Source: Actinomadura craniellae
GTDB lineage: Bacteria; Actinomycetota; Actinomycetes; Streptosporangiales; Streptosporangiaceae
Reading direction: 5' to 3'
NCBI RefSeq assembly: GCF_003289645.1
Contig: NZ_QLYX01000003.1
Location: 496,001 to 560,000, forward strand
Length of the DNA: 64,000 nt
A program made the translations under genes and the position numbers. The notes beneath the pieces were generated by a model. The model saw nothing but the letters and a program-made list of their open reading frames with translations. It did not search any database and was not told where the DNA came from. Shown in pieces: positions 8,471-16,003 of this stretch; position 1 is the first letter of the stretch, and each line of letters begins with the position of its first letter.

Positions 8471-9439
8471 GTGCCCGTCCCGCCCAGGATCGAGGAACGT
8501 CCCGGCTGCGGCCGGGGCGCCCGGCTCGCGGCCCGGCTGGCGCGGCTGCTGCTCCTGCCCGCGTTCTCCCGGCTGTCCTGGCGGCCGTGGGCACTGCGCT
8601 GGGCCTGGACGGTGGACGCCCTCGCGTTCCCCATGATCGCCCCCCGCGGCACCCGCCGGACCCGGGTCACCGGGCTGGGCTGCGCCGCGGAGTGGGTGCG
8701 CGGCCCGCGGGTCGCCCCGGACTCCCGCCGGGTGATCCTCTACTTCCACGGCGGCGGCTTCGTGGCCTGCGGGCTGCGCACCCACCGGCGGATGATCGCC
8801 CGGATCTCCACGGCGGCAGGCATGCCCGCGCTGGCGGTGGCCTACCGCAAACCGCCCCGGGTGACGATCGGGGAGACCGTCGAGGACTGCGTGCGCGCCT
8901 ACCGCCACCTGCTCGACCAGGGGTACCGGCCCGGCGACGTCGTGGTCGCCGGCGACTCGGCGGGCGGTTACCTCGCCTTCGTCGCGACCCTGCACGCGCT
9001 GCGCGCCGGGCTGCCCCGGCCCGCCGGGATCGTCGGCCTGTCGCCCTTCCTCGACCTGGACGGCGCGGCCAGGCTCGCGCACCCCTGCGCCGCCACCGAC
9101 CCGTTCATCCCGGCCGGGCGGCTGGGCCGCATGGTGGCCGCGGTCTTCCCCGGGGTGGAGCCCGCCGACCCCCGGCTGGCACCGGTCCGCGCCGACCTGG
9201 GCGGCCTGCCGCCGGTGCTGATCCAGGCGGGCGGGATCGAGGTGCTCCGGGTGGACGCCGAACTGATGGCCGAGCGGCTGGGCGCCGCGAACGTACCGTG
9301 CACGCTGCAGATCTGGGCCGGGCAGATGCACGTCTTCCAGATCTTCGCCGACCTGGCCCGGGAGGGACTCGCCGCGATCGGGGAGATCGGCGACTTCGCC
9401 CGCGCCGTCACCGCGGAGGGGCCGGCCCGGGCCGCCTGA
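8471..9439 (+). CDS. Alpha/beta hydrolase, hormone-sensitive-lipase type esterase
   Basis: 322 residues from GTG 8471, chosen because GGAGG lies just upstream; a GTG at 8375 would add 32 residues without family content. It carries the HSL-family oxyanion motif HGGGF (about 95-99), the nucleophile elbow GDSAGG (about 161-166), and a terminal His in GQMHVFQ (about 290). An N-terminal Arg/Leu-rich amphipathic stretch (about 18-40) could touch the membrane. A short- or medium-chain ester is the likely substrate class. Confidence 0.9.
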   Translation: MPVPPRIEERPGCGRGARLAARLARLLLLPAFSRLSWRPWALRWAWTVDALAFPMIAPRGTRRTRVTGLGCAAEWVRGPRVAPDSRRVILYFHGGGFVACGLRTHRRMIARISTAAGMPALAVAYRKPPRVTIGETVEDCVRAYRHLLDQGYRPGDVVVAGDSAGGYLAFVATLHALRAGLPRPAGIVGLSPFLDLDGAARLAHPCAATDPFIPAGRLGRMVAAVFPGVEPADPRLAPVRADLGGLPPVLIQAGGIEVLRVDAELMAERLGAANVPCTLQIWAGQMHVFQIFADLAREGLAAIGEIGDFARAVTAEGPARAA

Positions 9440-9589
9440 CCGGAGCACGCATGGCCGCGACTACCCTGGGCATCCCAGACGTAGGCGAGTTTTCGGTCAG
9501 GTTCGCGGAAACTTTTTCGGGGTTCGGACAATCTACTACTGACGTAGGGGTTCGCAGCCGTCAAGGCAACGCAAGAAGTTGGTGACTCA

Positions 9590-10759
9590 GTGGCCATGCA
9601 TGTTCGGGTTTGGGGCGTAGCCGCCGGGACCGCGGCCGCGGCGGTGCTCGCCGCGGGATGCAGCGGTTCGGGCGTCGCCGGCGCCCTCGGCGAGACCAAG
9701 GACGCGGTCGTCACCATCACGCCGGCCAACGGCGCCGGCCAGACCAAGCCGGACGCGCCGATCGAGGTCAAGGTGGCCGACGGCACCCTCCAGGACGTCA
9801 AAGTGCAGGGCACCGGCGTGGCCGTCACCGGCCAGATGGGGGCGGGCAACACGACCTGGAAGTCCGGCCGCACGCTGACCCCCGGCGCCACCTACACGGT
9901 GACCGCCCAGGCCAAGAACGACGACGGCAAGGTCGTCACGGCGACCAGCCAGTTCACCACGCTGAAGCCACAGAAGACGTTCGGCATCGCCGACGTCACC
10001 CCCGGCATCAAGGGTGAGACCGTCGGCGTGGGCATGCCGATCATGCTGCGGTTCACCGCGCCGATCACCAACAAGGCGCTGGTCGAGAAGGCCCTGGAGG
10101 TCAAGGCCGAGAAGCCGGTCGAGGGGGCCTGGCGCTGGATCGACTCCCAGCTGGCCATCTACCGGACCAAGACGTACTGGCCCGCGCACCAGAACGTCCA
10201 GTTCACCGCCAGGATCGCCGGGCTGCAGGGCGCCCCCGACATGTACGGCATGCGGGACACCCAGCACACCATCAAGATCGGCGCCGCCCAGATCACCAAG
10301 GGGAACATCAACCAGCACCACATGACCGTCACCCGCGACGGCAAGAAGCTCCGCACCATCCCGTTCAGCGCGGGCAACGGGCAGACCAGGGAGTACACCA
10401 CCACCAGCGGCGTCCACCTGCTGATGGAGAAGGGCAACCCGGTCACGATGATCTCGCCCGGCCGCAAGGAGGGCGACCCCGGCTACTACAAGGAGGTCGT
10501 GGACCACGCGGTGCGGTTCTCCAACAGCGGCGAGTACGTCCACTCCGCGCCCTGGTCGGTCGGCTCGCAGGGCCGGGCCAACGTCAGCCACGGCTGCCTC
10601 AACGTCAGCCCCGCCAACGCCGTCTGGTACTACGGCGTCATGCAGCGCGGCGACATCATCGAGCTGACCGGAACCAGCCGCCAGGTCGAGTGGGACAACG
10701 GCTGGAGCTACTGGCAGATGCCCTACGCGCAGTGGAAGAAGGGCAGCGCGCTGACCTGA
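9590..10759 (+). CDS. L,D-transpeptidase lipoprotein (LdtMt2-like)
   Basis: 389 residues. A lipoprotein signal ends in lipobox LAAGC, with lipidation Cys about 24. Two Ig-like beta-sandwich domains follow (about 35-130 and 130-245). The YkuD catalytic domain (about 245-375) has the signature SHGCLNVSP with the catalytic Cys. This arrangement is that of the mycobacterial/actinobacterial Ldt enzymes that make 3-3 cross-links in peptidoglycan on the outer membrane face. The C-terminal NGWSYWQMPYAQW segment matches the conserved tail. Start GTG 9590, or ATG two codons later. A strong terminator follows. Confidence 0.94.
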   Translation: MAMHVRVWGVAAGTAAAAVLAAGCSGSGVAGALGETKDAVVTITPANGAGQTKPDAPIEVKVADGTLQDVKVQGTGVAVTGQMGAGNTTWKSGRTLTPGATYTVTAQAKNDDGKVVTATSQFTTLKPQKTFGIADVTPGIKGETVGVGMPIMLRFTAPITNKALVEKALEVKAEKPVEGAWRWIDSQLAIYRTKTYWPAHQNVQFTARIAGLQGAPDMYGMRDTQHTIKIGAAQITKGNINQHHMTVTRDGKKLRTIPFSAGNGQTREYTTTSGVHLLMEKGNPVTMISPGRKEGDPGYYKEVVDHAVRFSNSGEYVHSAPWSVGSQGRANVSHGCLNVSPANAVWYYGVMQRGDIIELTGTSRQVEWDNGWSYWQMPYAQWKKGSALT

Positions 10760-10773
10760 TCGACCTCGCTGCG

Positions 10774-10802
10774 GGGGCGCGCCGGGACACCCGGCGCGCC
10801 CC
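10774..10802 (+). terminator. Strong 13-bp hairpin terminator behind the L,D-transpeptidase gene
   Basis: Perfect 13-bp inverted repeat GGGGCGCGCCGGG / CCCGGCGCGCCCC with a three-base loop, beginning 15 bases after the stop codon. Confidence 0.75.
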
Positions 10803-11082
10803 GCCGCTTTGTGCGGGGGCGCCTTCTGGCGGGGAAACCGGAATCGGTGGCATGTTCGTGCTATTCCGGTAATGGTGTTGATCGGCGCTGAATATACCCG
10901 CCCTTGGGTTTGCGCTGGTGAATTCGATGGACGTTCACGTGCTATACCTTGCTGCGCACACCAGCTGAGTTTCCGCAGCGCGCACTCTCGGCACCCCTTC
11001 GGGGGCCCTTCTTTACCCGGGCCGGTGGAAGGCGATTCGCTCCTCCGCTCCCCGCCGAATGCGCAGAAAGGTGATTTCTCCC

Positions 11083-11496
11083 GTGAACAGATTCGAGCAT
11101 GCCCGCCGCAGGGCCGTCCTTTCCTTCGCCGCCGCCGTGCTGGCCTGCGGCGTGGCGAGCGCGCCGCCCGCGGCGTCCGCCGCGGTCCGGGCACCGTCCC
11201 CCGACAAGATCGTGGCCGCCGCCGTGCCGCGCCCCGCCGCCCCCGTGGCGGCCCACCCCCGCTGCCGCAACCGGTGGGAGGTGGTGCACCCCGCGAGCGT
11301 CCGCGAGGAGGCCCGCAAGCACTCCGACGTGCTGGAACGCGTGCGCAAAGGAGACGCGCTGCGGTCGGCGGGCTGCCAGCCCCGGACACGCTACGACTTC
11401 CGCGACGAGATGACCTACCTCGCGGTGCGGTCGAAGCGCGCCGACGACCGCGTCGGCTGGGTCGACGTCCGCGCCGTGCGGCGGGCCCGGCGCTGA
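11083..11496 (+). CDS. Secreted SH3-like domain protein
   Basis: 137 residues from GTG 11083 (AAGGTGA seven bases upstream). An earlier in-frame ATG at 11059 has no site. The N-terminus has the RRR-hydrophobic core-ASA pattern of a Sec signal peptide with likely cleavage near residue 33. The mature part is Pro/Ala-rich, then about 80 residues including VREEARKHSDVLERVRKGD and VGWVDVRAV, which resembles a bacterial SH3 (SH3b) repeat. Two mature Cys (CRN and GCQ) could form a disulfide. Probably wall- or medium-located; no catalytic domain. Confidence 0.7.
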   Translation: MNRFEHARRRAVLSFAAAVLACGVASAPPAASAAVRAPSPDKIVAAAVPRPAAPVAAHPRCRNRWEVVHPASVREEARKHSDVLERVRKGDALRSAGCQPRTRYDFRDEMTYLAVRSKRADDRVGWVDVRAVRRARR

Positions 11497-11516
11497 CCCC
11501 GGCGTGAGGCGGGGTC
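11495..11516 (+). terminator. Hairpin overlapping the stop of the SH3-like gene
   Basis: GACCCCG / CGGGGTC arms with an eight-base loop begin at the stop codon of the 11083-11496 gene and end before the next gene on the same strand. Confidence 0.4.
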
Positions 11517-11563
11517 CCCGGTGGGCAGGGTGCCACCGAGGACCCCGTCCCGAAGGAGTGACC

Positions 11564-11986
11564 ATGCGCCTGACGGCCCGCCCCCACCAGATCCCGGCCC
11601 GCCTGGTGGCCGGGATGTTCATCCTGAACTCCGGCCTCTCGAAGCAGGGCGCCGACGAGGAGACCGCCGGCGGACTGCACGGCATGGCGGCCGGAACCTA
11701 CCCCTTCCTGGGCCAACTGGAGCCACGGCGGTTCACCGAACTGCTCTCCAGGACCGAGATGGCCCTGGGCACCGCACTGCTGATCCCCGTCATCCCGTCA
11801 CTGCCGGTGGGCCTCGCGCTCACCGCCTTCAGCGCCGGCCTGGTCGGCCTCTACCTCAGGACGCCCGGCATGCGGGTGGCGGGCAGCCTGCGCCCGTCCC
11901 AGCAGGGCATCCTCCTGGCCAAGGACGTCTGGCTGGTCGGCATCGGCACCAGCCTGGTCCTGGAGGAGATCCTCCAACACGACTGA
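11564..11986 (+). CDS. DoxX-like small membrane protein
   Basis: 140 residues from ATG 11564, supported by AAGGAG eight bases upstream. Hydrophobic segments lie at about 13-28, 70-87 and 117-132. The N-terminal IPARLVAGMFILNSGLSK, followed by a loop and a charged helix, resembles the DoxX/DoxD membrane family, whose members are tied to redox or sulfur metabolism in some organisms. The family assignment is by pattern only. Nothing in the neighbourhood tells its role. Confidence 0.6.
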   Translation: MRLTARPHQIPARLVAGMFILNSGLSKQGADEETAGGLHGMAAGTYPFLGQLEPRRFTELLSRTEMALGTALLIPVIPSLPVGLALTAFSAGLVGLYLRTPGMRVAGSLRPSQQGILLAKDVWLVGIGTSLVLEEILQHD

Positions 11987-12045
11987 CCGCCCGGCGGAGC
12001 ATCCCGGCATGGGACGATCTACGGGCGAGCCTGTGGGGACCAGGG

Positions 12046-12960
12046 TCACACGGGCGACTGGCCGAGCGTGAGGGTGATGACCCGCTCGGCTTCGCGCAGA
12101 GCGGGGGAGCCGTGCTCCCAGCGGTCGAGGACATCGAGGAGCTTCCGTAGGGCGCCCGGCCGGTCCAGGCAGGTGTCAAGGATGCAGTAGACGTCCAGGC
12201 GATCTTCGGGCTGCCGGGGAACCGACCGCGCGATGTCGTCGCCGAGCGCGCCGACTACGAGATCGCGGCCCTGCCCGCTCTTCATGATGGGCAGCTCAAG
12301 CAGCCGTTCGACGGCGTTCATCAACTTTTCCGGTGGGATCGGATGGTCTGCGGGTGGGTCGGGTGTCCGGTCCTCGCCCGGCGTGCCGAGCAGCCGTATC
12401 CAGCCGGTGGTCCTGGTCTCCTTGTTCTCGACGATGATCTGGCGGTAGTTCGCGGGGTTGACGAGACCTACCGCATGCCGTACGACGTCGTCATGTAGGA
12501 GCTGGGACACGATCAGGGCCAGCCGGGCTCTCGAGTCACCGGAGATCTGTTTGAAGCTGGGGGCCTCCAGCAGGCGAAAAGCGTGATTCACTGCGGCTCC
12601 GGCGATGCCATGGTCGTCGGAGTGCACCTCACCGATGTGCAGCGCTGCGCGCAGCCGGATCCGGGCCACCGGGCTGGCCACCTCGTGCTGCCGCCGGAGC
12701 TCGGCGTCCAACTGTTCGGCCAGTGGAGAGATCATCCGGCTAGCTGGAGTTCCGGCGGGAGGAATGACCATTACGCCGTCTCCATAACCTTCGAGATAGC
12801 ACATGCCGAATGGGATGTGCGACTCCTCGAAACTTCGGCGCAACCGCTTGTGCAGCTCTTCGCGAAGATGAAGTCGGACGTGGTCGCTTCGCTGTGGGGA
12901 ATTATAGGATGCGATATCGCACGTAAAGATTACATATCGGCCGGAGCTGATTCTTGGCAT
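12046..12960 (-). CDS. Nucleotide-cyclase-like domain fused to effector-associated domain (EAD2-like)
   Basis: 304 residues. Residues 5-135 look like a class III nucleotidyl cyclase. The first metal Asp is in FTCDIASY (about 15) and the second in GYGDGVMVI (about 60). RLRAALHIGEVH and AAVNHAFRLLEAP match the later core strands. A Pro-rich linker (about 195-210) leads to a helical C-terminal domain (about 212-300) with LMNAVERLLELP, GRDLVVGAL and the closing LDTCLDRPGALRKLLDVL, the pattern of effector-associated domain 2. EADs are homotypic adaptors recruiting effectors to NTP-dependent conflict systems. Whether the cyclase is active is unknown. The ATG at 12960 has AAGGAA upstream. It is divergent from the Scr1-type regulator and close to the operon at 14696. 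Confidence 0.75.
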   Translation of the reverse strand: MPRISSGRYVIFTCDIASYNSPQRSDHVRLHLREELHKRLRRSFEESHIPFGMCYLEGYGDGVMVIPPAGTPASRMISPLAEQLDAELRRQHEVASPVARIRLRAALHIGEVHSDDHGIAGAAVNHAFRLLEAPSFKQISGDSRARLALIVSQLLHDDVVRHAVGLVNPANYRQIIVENKETRTTGWIRLLGTPGEDRTPDPPADHPIPPEKLMNAVERLLELPIMKSGQGRDLVVGALGDDIARSVPRQPEDRLDVYCILDTCLDRPGALRKLLDVLDRWEHGSPALREAERVITLTLGQSPV

Positions 12961-13336
12961 CCCTGGATTCCTTGGATGGGCGATTGTTCCTGTTCGGGTG
13001 GGGTCTTATTTCTGGAATTTTTTTAATTGGTCCGTGGTGGGTGTATCGGGTTGTCCCCGGAAGGCGCACGCTCCTTGTCGCCGCCCCCGTGTCCGGTGCT
13101 CGGGCGGGTGGTCTGGGGTCCGGGGCCCTGCTCACAGATCTGGTTGGGGCTGAATCAATCCAACTTGCTTCGCTCTCATCCTCTGGCTCAACAGTAAGAG
13201 TCTCCACGTCGTATCAGGTGATACTTCGTTGATCTCCGGTTTGACGGCGTGTGGAACGAGTGGCATCATCCTGCATCATTCGGCATTGTTCTGGGTCGAT
13301 GTCATCCGGGGGTCGGTTCGAGTGGTGAGGGGTGCG
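12961..13336. other. Divergent control region
   Basis: 376 bases between the cyclase/EAD gene (minus) and the Scr1-type regulator (plus). It is noticeably less GC-rich than its flanks, especially 12961-13030. It contains the phased repeats at 13263-13289. A 92-codon plus-strand frame starting TTG 12954 encodes a hydrophobic stretch but has no ribosome site and was not called. Confidence 0.5.
13263..13289. promoter_or_regulatory. Three direct GCATnnT repeats at 10-bp spacing
   Basis: GCATCAT at 13263, GCATCAT at 13273 and GCATTGT at 13283 sit one helical turn apart, 48-74 bases before the regulator ATG. Phased direct repeats on one DNA face suggest cooperative binding, possibly autoregulation by the Scr1-type protein (inference). 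Confidence 0.4.
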
Positions 13337-14206
13337 ATGTCCGGTGGCCGTGAGGGGGCGGACGCCAAGCGCCGGCGGCTGGCGGCCGAGTTGCGGCGCC
13401 TGCGCGATCTTTCCGGCATGTCCGGTCGTGAGCTGTCGCGACGGATCGGAATCAGCCAGTCCAAGGTGTCGCGCATCGAGTCGGGCGCCACGCTGCCCAC
13501 GCTGCCGGAGGTGACGGCCTGGAGCGAGGCGGTGGATGCGCCGGCCGAGACCCGCGAATGGCTGGTCGCCACCACCGAGGGGGTCTTCACCGAGGTGCGC
13601 ACCTGGCGCACATCCCTGCGGAACAAGCCCCACCTGCAGGGGGAGGTCCGGGCGCGGGAGGCCGGGGCTCGCCTCTCGTGCTCCTTCCAGCCCTCCGTCG
13701 TTCCCGGCCTGCTGCAGACCGCGGAGTACTCCCGCCGGGTGTTCTCGCTTTTCCGGGAGGTTCCCTACACCGAGGAAGAGATCGCGGCCGCCGTCGCCGG
13801 CCGGCTGGACCGCCAGCTCATCCTGTACGAGGAGGGCAAACGCTTCGAGTTTCTGATCACGGAGGCCGCGCTACGGTGGCGGCCGGGTCCGGCGAGGCTG
13901 CTGGCCGCGCAGCTCGACCGGGTCGCGTCGCTGAGCACTCTGGAGAACGTCCGCGTCGGACTCATTCCGTACCGGGCCCAGGCGGTCACCTTCGTCTCCC
14001 ACGGATTCGTCATCTACGGAGGGCCCGACGACGACGCGCCGTTCGTCACCGTGGAGGCGATCCACGCGAAGCTGACCGTGAACGACCCGGAGGACGTGGA
14101 GCTCTACCGGAACCGGTGGTCGCTGCTTCAGCAGATGGCGATCTTCGGCGATGAGGCCCGGGCGTTCCTGACCGACCTGCGGGCCGAGGTCCAGGCGGGG
14201 GAGTGA
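13337..14206 (+). CDS. Scr1-family helix-turn-helix regulator (XRE HTH + DUF5753)
   Basis: 289 residues from ATG 13337 (GAGGGG five bases upstream). An XRE-type HTH occupies about 15-70 (LRDLSGMSGRELSRRIGISQ, then SKVSRIESG). The rest is the DUF5753 ligand-like domain with the family landmarks FQPSVVPGLLQTAEYSR and ENVRVGLIPY. Such proteins pair with small DUF397 proteins in actinomycetes and control development or secondary metabolism; the pair has been likened to toxin-antitoxin modules. Here the DUF397 gene is convergent rather than downstream, separated by a bidirectional terminator. A second Scr1/DUF397 pair is at 36765-37780. Confidence 0.9.
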   Translation: MSGGREGADAKRRRLAAELRRLRDLSGMSGRELSRRIGISQSKVSRIESGATLPTLPEVTAWSEAVDAPAETREWLVATTEGVFTEVRTWRTSLRNKPHLQGEVRAREAGARLSCSFQPSVVPGLLQTAEYSRRVFSLFREVPYTEEEIAAAVAGRLDRQLILYEEGKRFEFLITEAALRWRPGPARLLAAQLDRVASLSTLENVRVGLIPYRAQAVTFVSHGFVIYGGPDDDAPFVTVEAIHAKLTVNDPEDVELYRNRWSLLQQMAIFGDEARAFLTDLRAEVQAGE

Positions 14207-14233
14207 CGAACATGCCGAGGACCCGGCGGGGGT

Positions 14234-14275
14234 GGTGTGGGGCTTTCCGGCCGCGCGACCGGAAAGCCCCACACC
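14234..14275. terminator. Bidirectional terminator, perfect 17-bp stem
   Basis: The 17-base arms 14234-14250 and 14259-14275 (core GTGTGGGGCTTTCC) are perfectly complementary around an eight-base loop. It stands between the convergent Scr1-type regulator and DUF397 gene. Reading either way a short A/T run (AAA/TTT) lies inside the stem rather than after it. Confidence 0.8.
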
Positions 14276-14289
14276 TGAATCGCTGTGAA

Positions 14290-14499
14290 TCAAGCGATGT
14301 CGAACTCGCCGGCCTTGGCGCCCTTCAGGAAGGCGATCCATTCCGACCTGTTGAAACACAGGGTCGGGCCGTCCGGGTCCTTGGAGTCGCGCAGCCCGAC
14401 CACAGGAGTGATGGCGATCTCGACGCAGTCGTCGGCCCCTTCGCTCCACGAACTCTTGGTCCAGGCCGTGCCGTGCTCCAGCTTCTTGATGGCGTCCAT
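14290..14499 (-). CDS. DUF397 domain protein
   Basis: A 69-residue DUF397 protein with the family pattern: WTKSSWSEGADDCVEIA (about 13-29), VGLRDSKDPDGPTLCF (about 34-49) and a C-terminal helix WIAFLKGAKAGEFD. DUF397 proteins are small partners of Scr1-type regulators. This copy is on the opposite strand to the nearest regulator. The ATG at 14499 follows GAAAGG-like sequence. Confidence 0.92.
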   Translation of the reverse strand: MDAIKKLEHGTAWTKSSWSEGADDCVEIAITPVVGLRDSKDPDGPTLCFNRSEWIAFLKGAKAGEFDIA

Positions 14500-14695
14500 C
14501 GTCGTCGACCTTTCGTTTCTCGATATGGCGCTGTGTCCTGTCGAGATCGAGGATCGAATTCCGTTCTAGGTGGAGTTCTGGTGGATTTTCGGGACGAAAC
14601 CCGGGAGGTCTCTGGCATGCTTCGACCGGGCCGTGGCCCCCACAGCGCTTTCCTGATCGCCCACCGCGTTCCACGTGACCCCTGAGGGACCATCC

Positions 14696-15955
14696 ATGGA
14701 GATATTCGAGCATCCAGCGTGCGGGATCGTGGAGTTTCGCCTGCTGGGTCCGGTCGAGGCCAGGTCGGACGGCCGGCGTCTCGACCTGGGGCACCTGAGG
14801 GAGCGCCTGCTCCTGGCGGTGCTGCTGGTCGCCGGGGGCCATGCCGTGAGTACTGAGCGGCTGATCGACCGGATGTGGGACGAGAACCCTCCGGGGACCT
14901 GCCGGGACCTGGTGCACTCCTATCTCAACAAACTGCGCCGGCACGTGGGTGGAGATGGCGGGATGCTCCCGAGGCATGACGGCGGGTACCGGGCCGTCGT
15001 CGATCGGCGGCAGGTCGACCTGCACCGTTTCCACGACCTGGTCGAGTCCGCGCGCGAACTCGACCGGAACGCCGGCAGGGAGGCCGGGATCGAGGCCGTC
15101 CGGCTCTACCGGGCGGCACTCGCGCAGTGGCCCGCCGAGGCGGTCGGCACGCAGGGAGGTGAACCTCTGGCGGGGCTGCCTGGCCGCTGGGCGGCCAACT
15201 ACCGCCACACCCTGCGGGAGGAGCACCGCAGCACCTTGATCGCCTGTCTGGGCGCGGAATTGAGGTGCGGCGAACACGACCGGCTCATTCCCGAACTGGC
15301 GCATCTGGTCGGCGTCGATCCACCCGACGAGCAGATCGCCTGCATGCTCATGCTCGCCTACTACCGGGCCGGCCGCCGGGCCGAGGCGTTGCAGACCTAC
15401 CAGATCGTCCGGCAGCGACTGGTCGACGAGATCGGGAGCGACCCCGGCCCCGGGCTCGTCCGGCTCCACCAGCAGATCCTTGACGAGGACGACGCTCTCC
15501 ACCTGCCACCTGATCAGACCGGAGCGAACATGACGACACCCGACGACCATGCCGGAGACAACGGGACCGAGACACTCGCGGCCGACGCCGTACGGCTCAT
15601 CGCGGAGGCCGTACGGGCGGGCCGCACCGGGGAAGCCGGATCCGGTCCCCGAAGCGAACTGGTCGAGCGAGTGCGCGTCCGGCTCAGCGACGACCGGGCC
15701 GACGAGGCCGCGCTCGCCTGGGTCGAAAGGAACCCGGGCGACTCCGAGATGCTCGAGCGGCTGCGGCGCGTGATCATGGCTTACCTGGTGCGGGACGATT
15801 CTTTCGCGGTCGAGGTGAGACGTCTGGTGAGGCCGGAGCCGAAGGCCGAAAGCACGGGCCGTGGAGTCACGATCAACGCTAAGACGATCAAGAACGCTCA
15901 GGTGTTCAACGAGAAGGTCGAGGTCACCGGCGACCTGAGGATCGGCAACTCCTGA
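14696..15955 (+). CDS. SARP/BTAD-type protein with C-terminal helical module and beta tail (operon gene 1)
   Basis: 419 residues from ATG 14696 (GAGGGA upstream). Residues 10-100 form an OmpR-type winged helix of the SARP class (LSTERLIDRMW-like core, VHSYLNKLRRHV), and 104-265 a bacterial transcriptional activator (BTAD) helical repeat. SARPs normally activate promoters of the operon they sit in. Unusual is the extra tail. After a linker (270-295) comes a helical module (about 296-378), then a beta-like strip whose last 22 residues (398-417: IKNAQVF..VEVTGDLRIG) align with residues 102-121 of the next gene's product. It begins the eight-gene operon to 22986. Confidence 0.8.
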   Translation: MEIFEHPACGIVEFRLLGPVEARSDGRRLDLGHLRERLLLAVLLVAGGHAVSTERLIDRMWDENPPGTCRDLVHSYLNKLRRHVGGDGGMLPRHDGGYRAVVDRRQVDLHRFHDLVESARELDRNAGREAGIEAVRLYRAALAQWPAEAVGTQGGEPLAGLPGRWAANYRHTLREEHRSTLIACLGAELRCGEHDRLIPELAHLVGVDPPDEQIACMLMLAYYRAGRRAEALQTYQIVRQRLVDEIGSDPGPGLVRLHQQILDEDDALHLPPDQTGANMTTPDDHAGDNGTETLAADAVRLIAEAVRAGRTGEAGSGPRSELVERVRVRLSDDRADEAALAWVERNPGDSEMLERLRRVIMAYLVRDDSFAVEVRRLVRPEPKAESTGRGVTINAKTIKNAQVFNEKVEVTGDLRIGNS

Positions 15956-16003
15956 ACCGGACCCCTCCGGCTCCGGCCGGAACGCAGAACACATGGAAGA
16001 CGC

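Noticed and set aside
9443-9589. Possible ECF-type promoter (GGAAAC patch) before the L,D-transpeptidase gene
   Set aside because: No convincing -10 partner at the right spacing.
12954-13232. Possible 92-residue hydrophobic protein on the plus strand
   Set aside because: Starts with TTG, lacks a ribosome site and sits in a divergent promoter region. The hydrophobic stretch alone is weak evidence.
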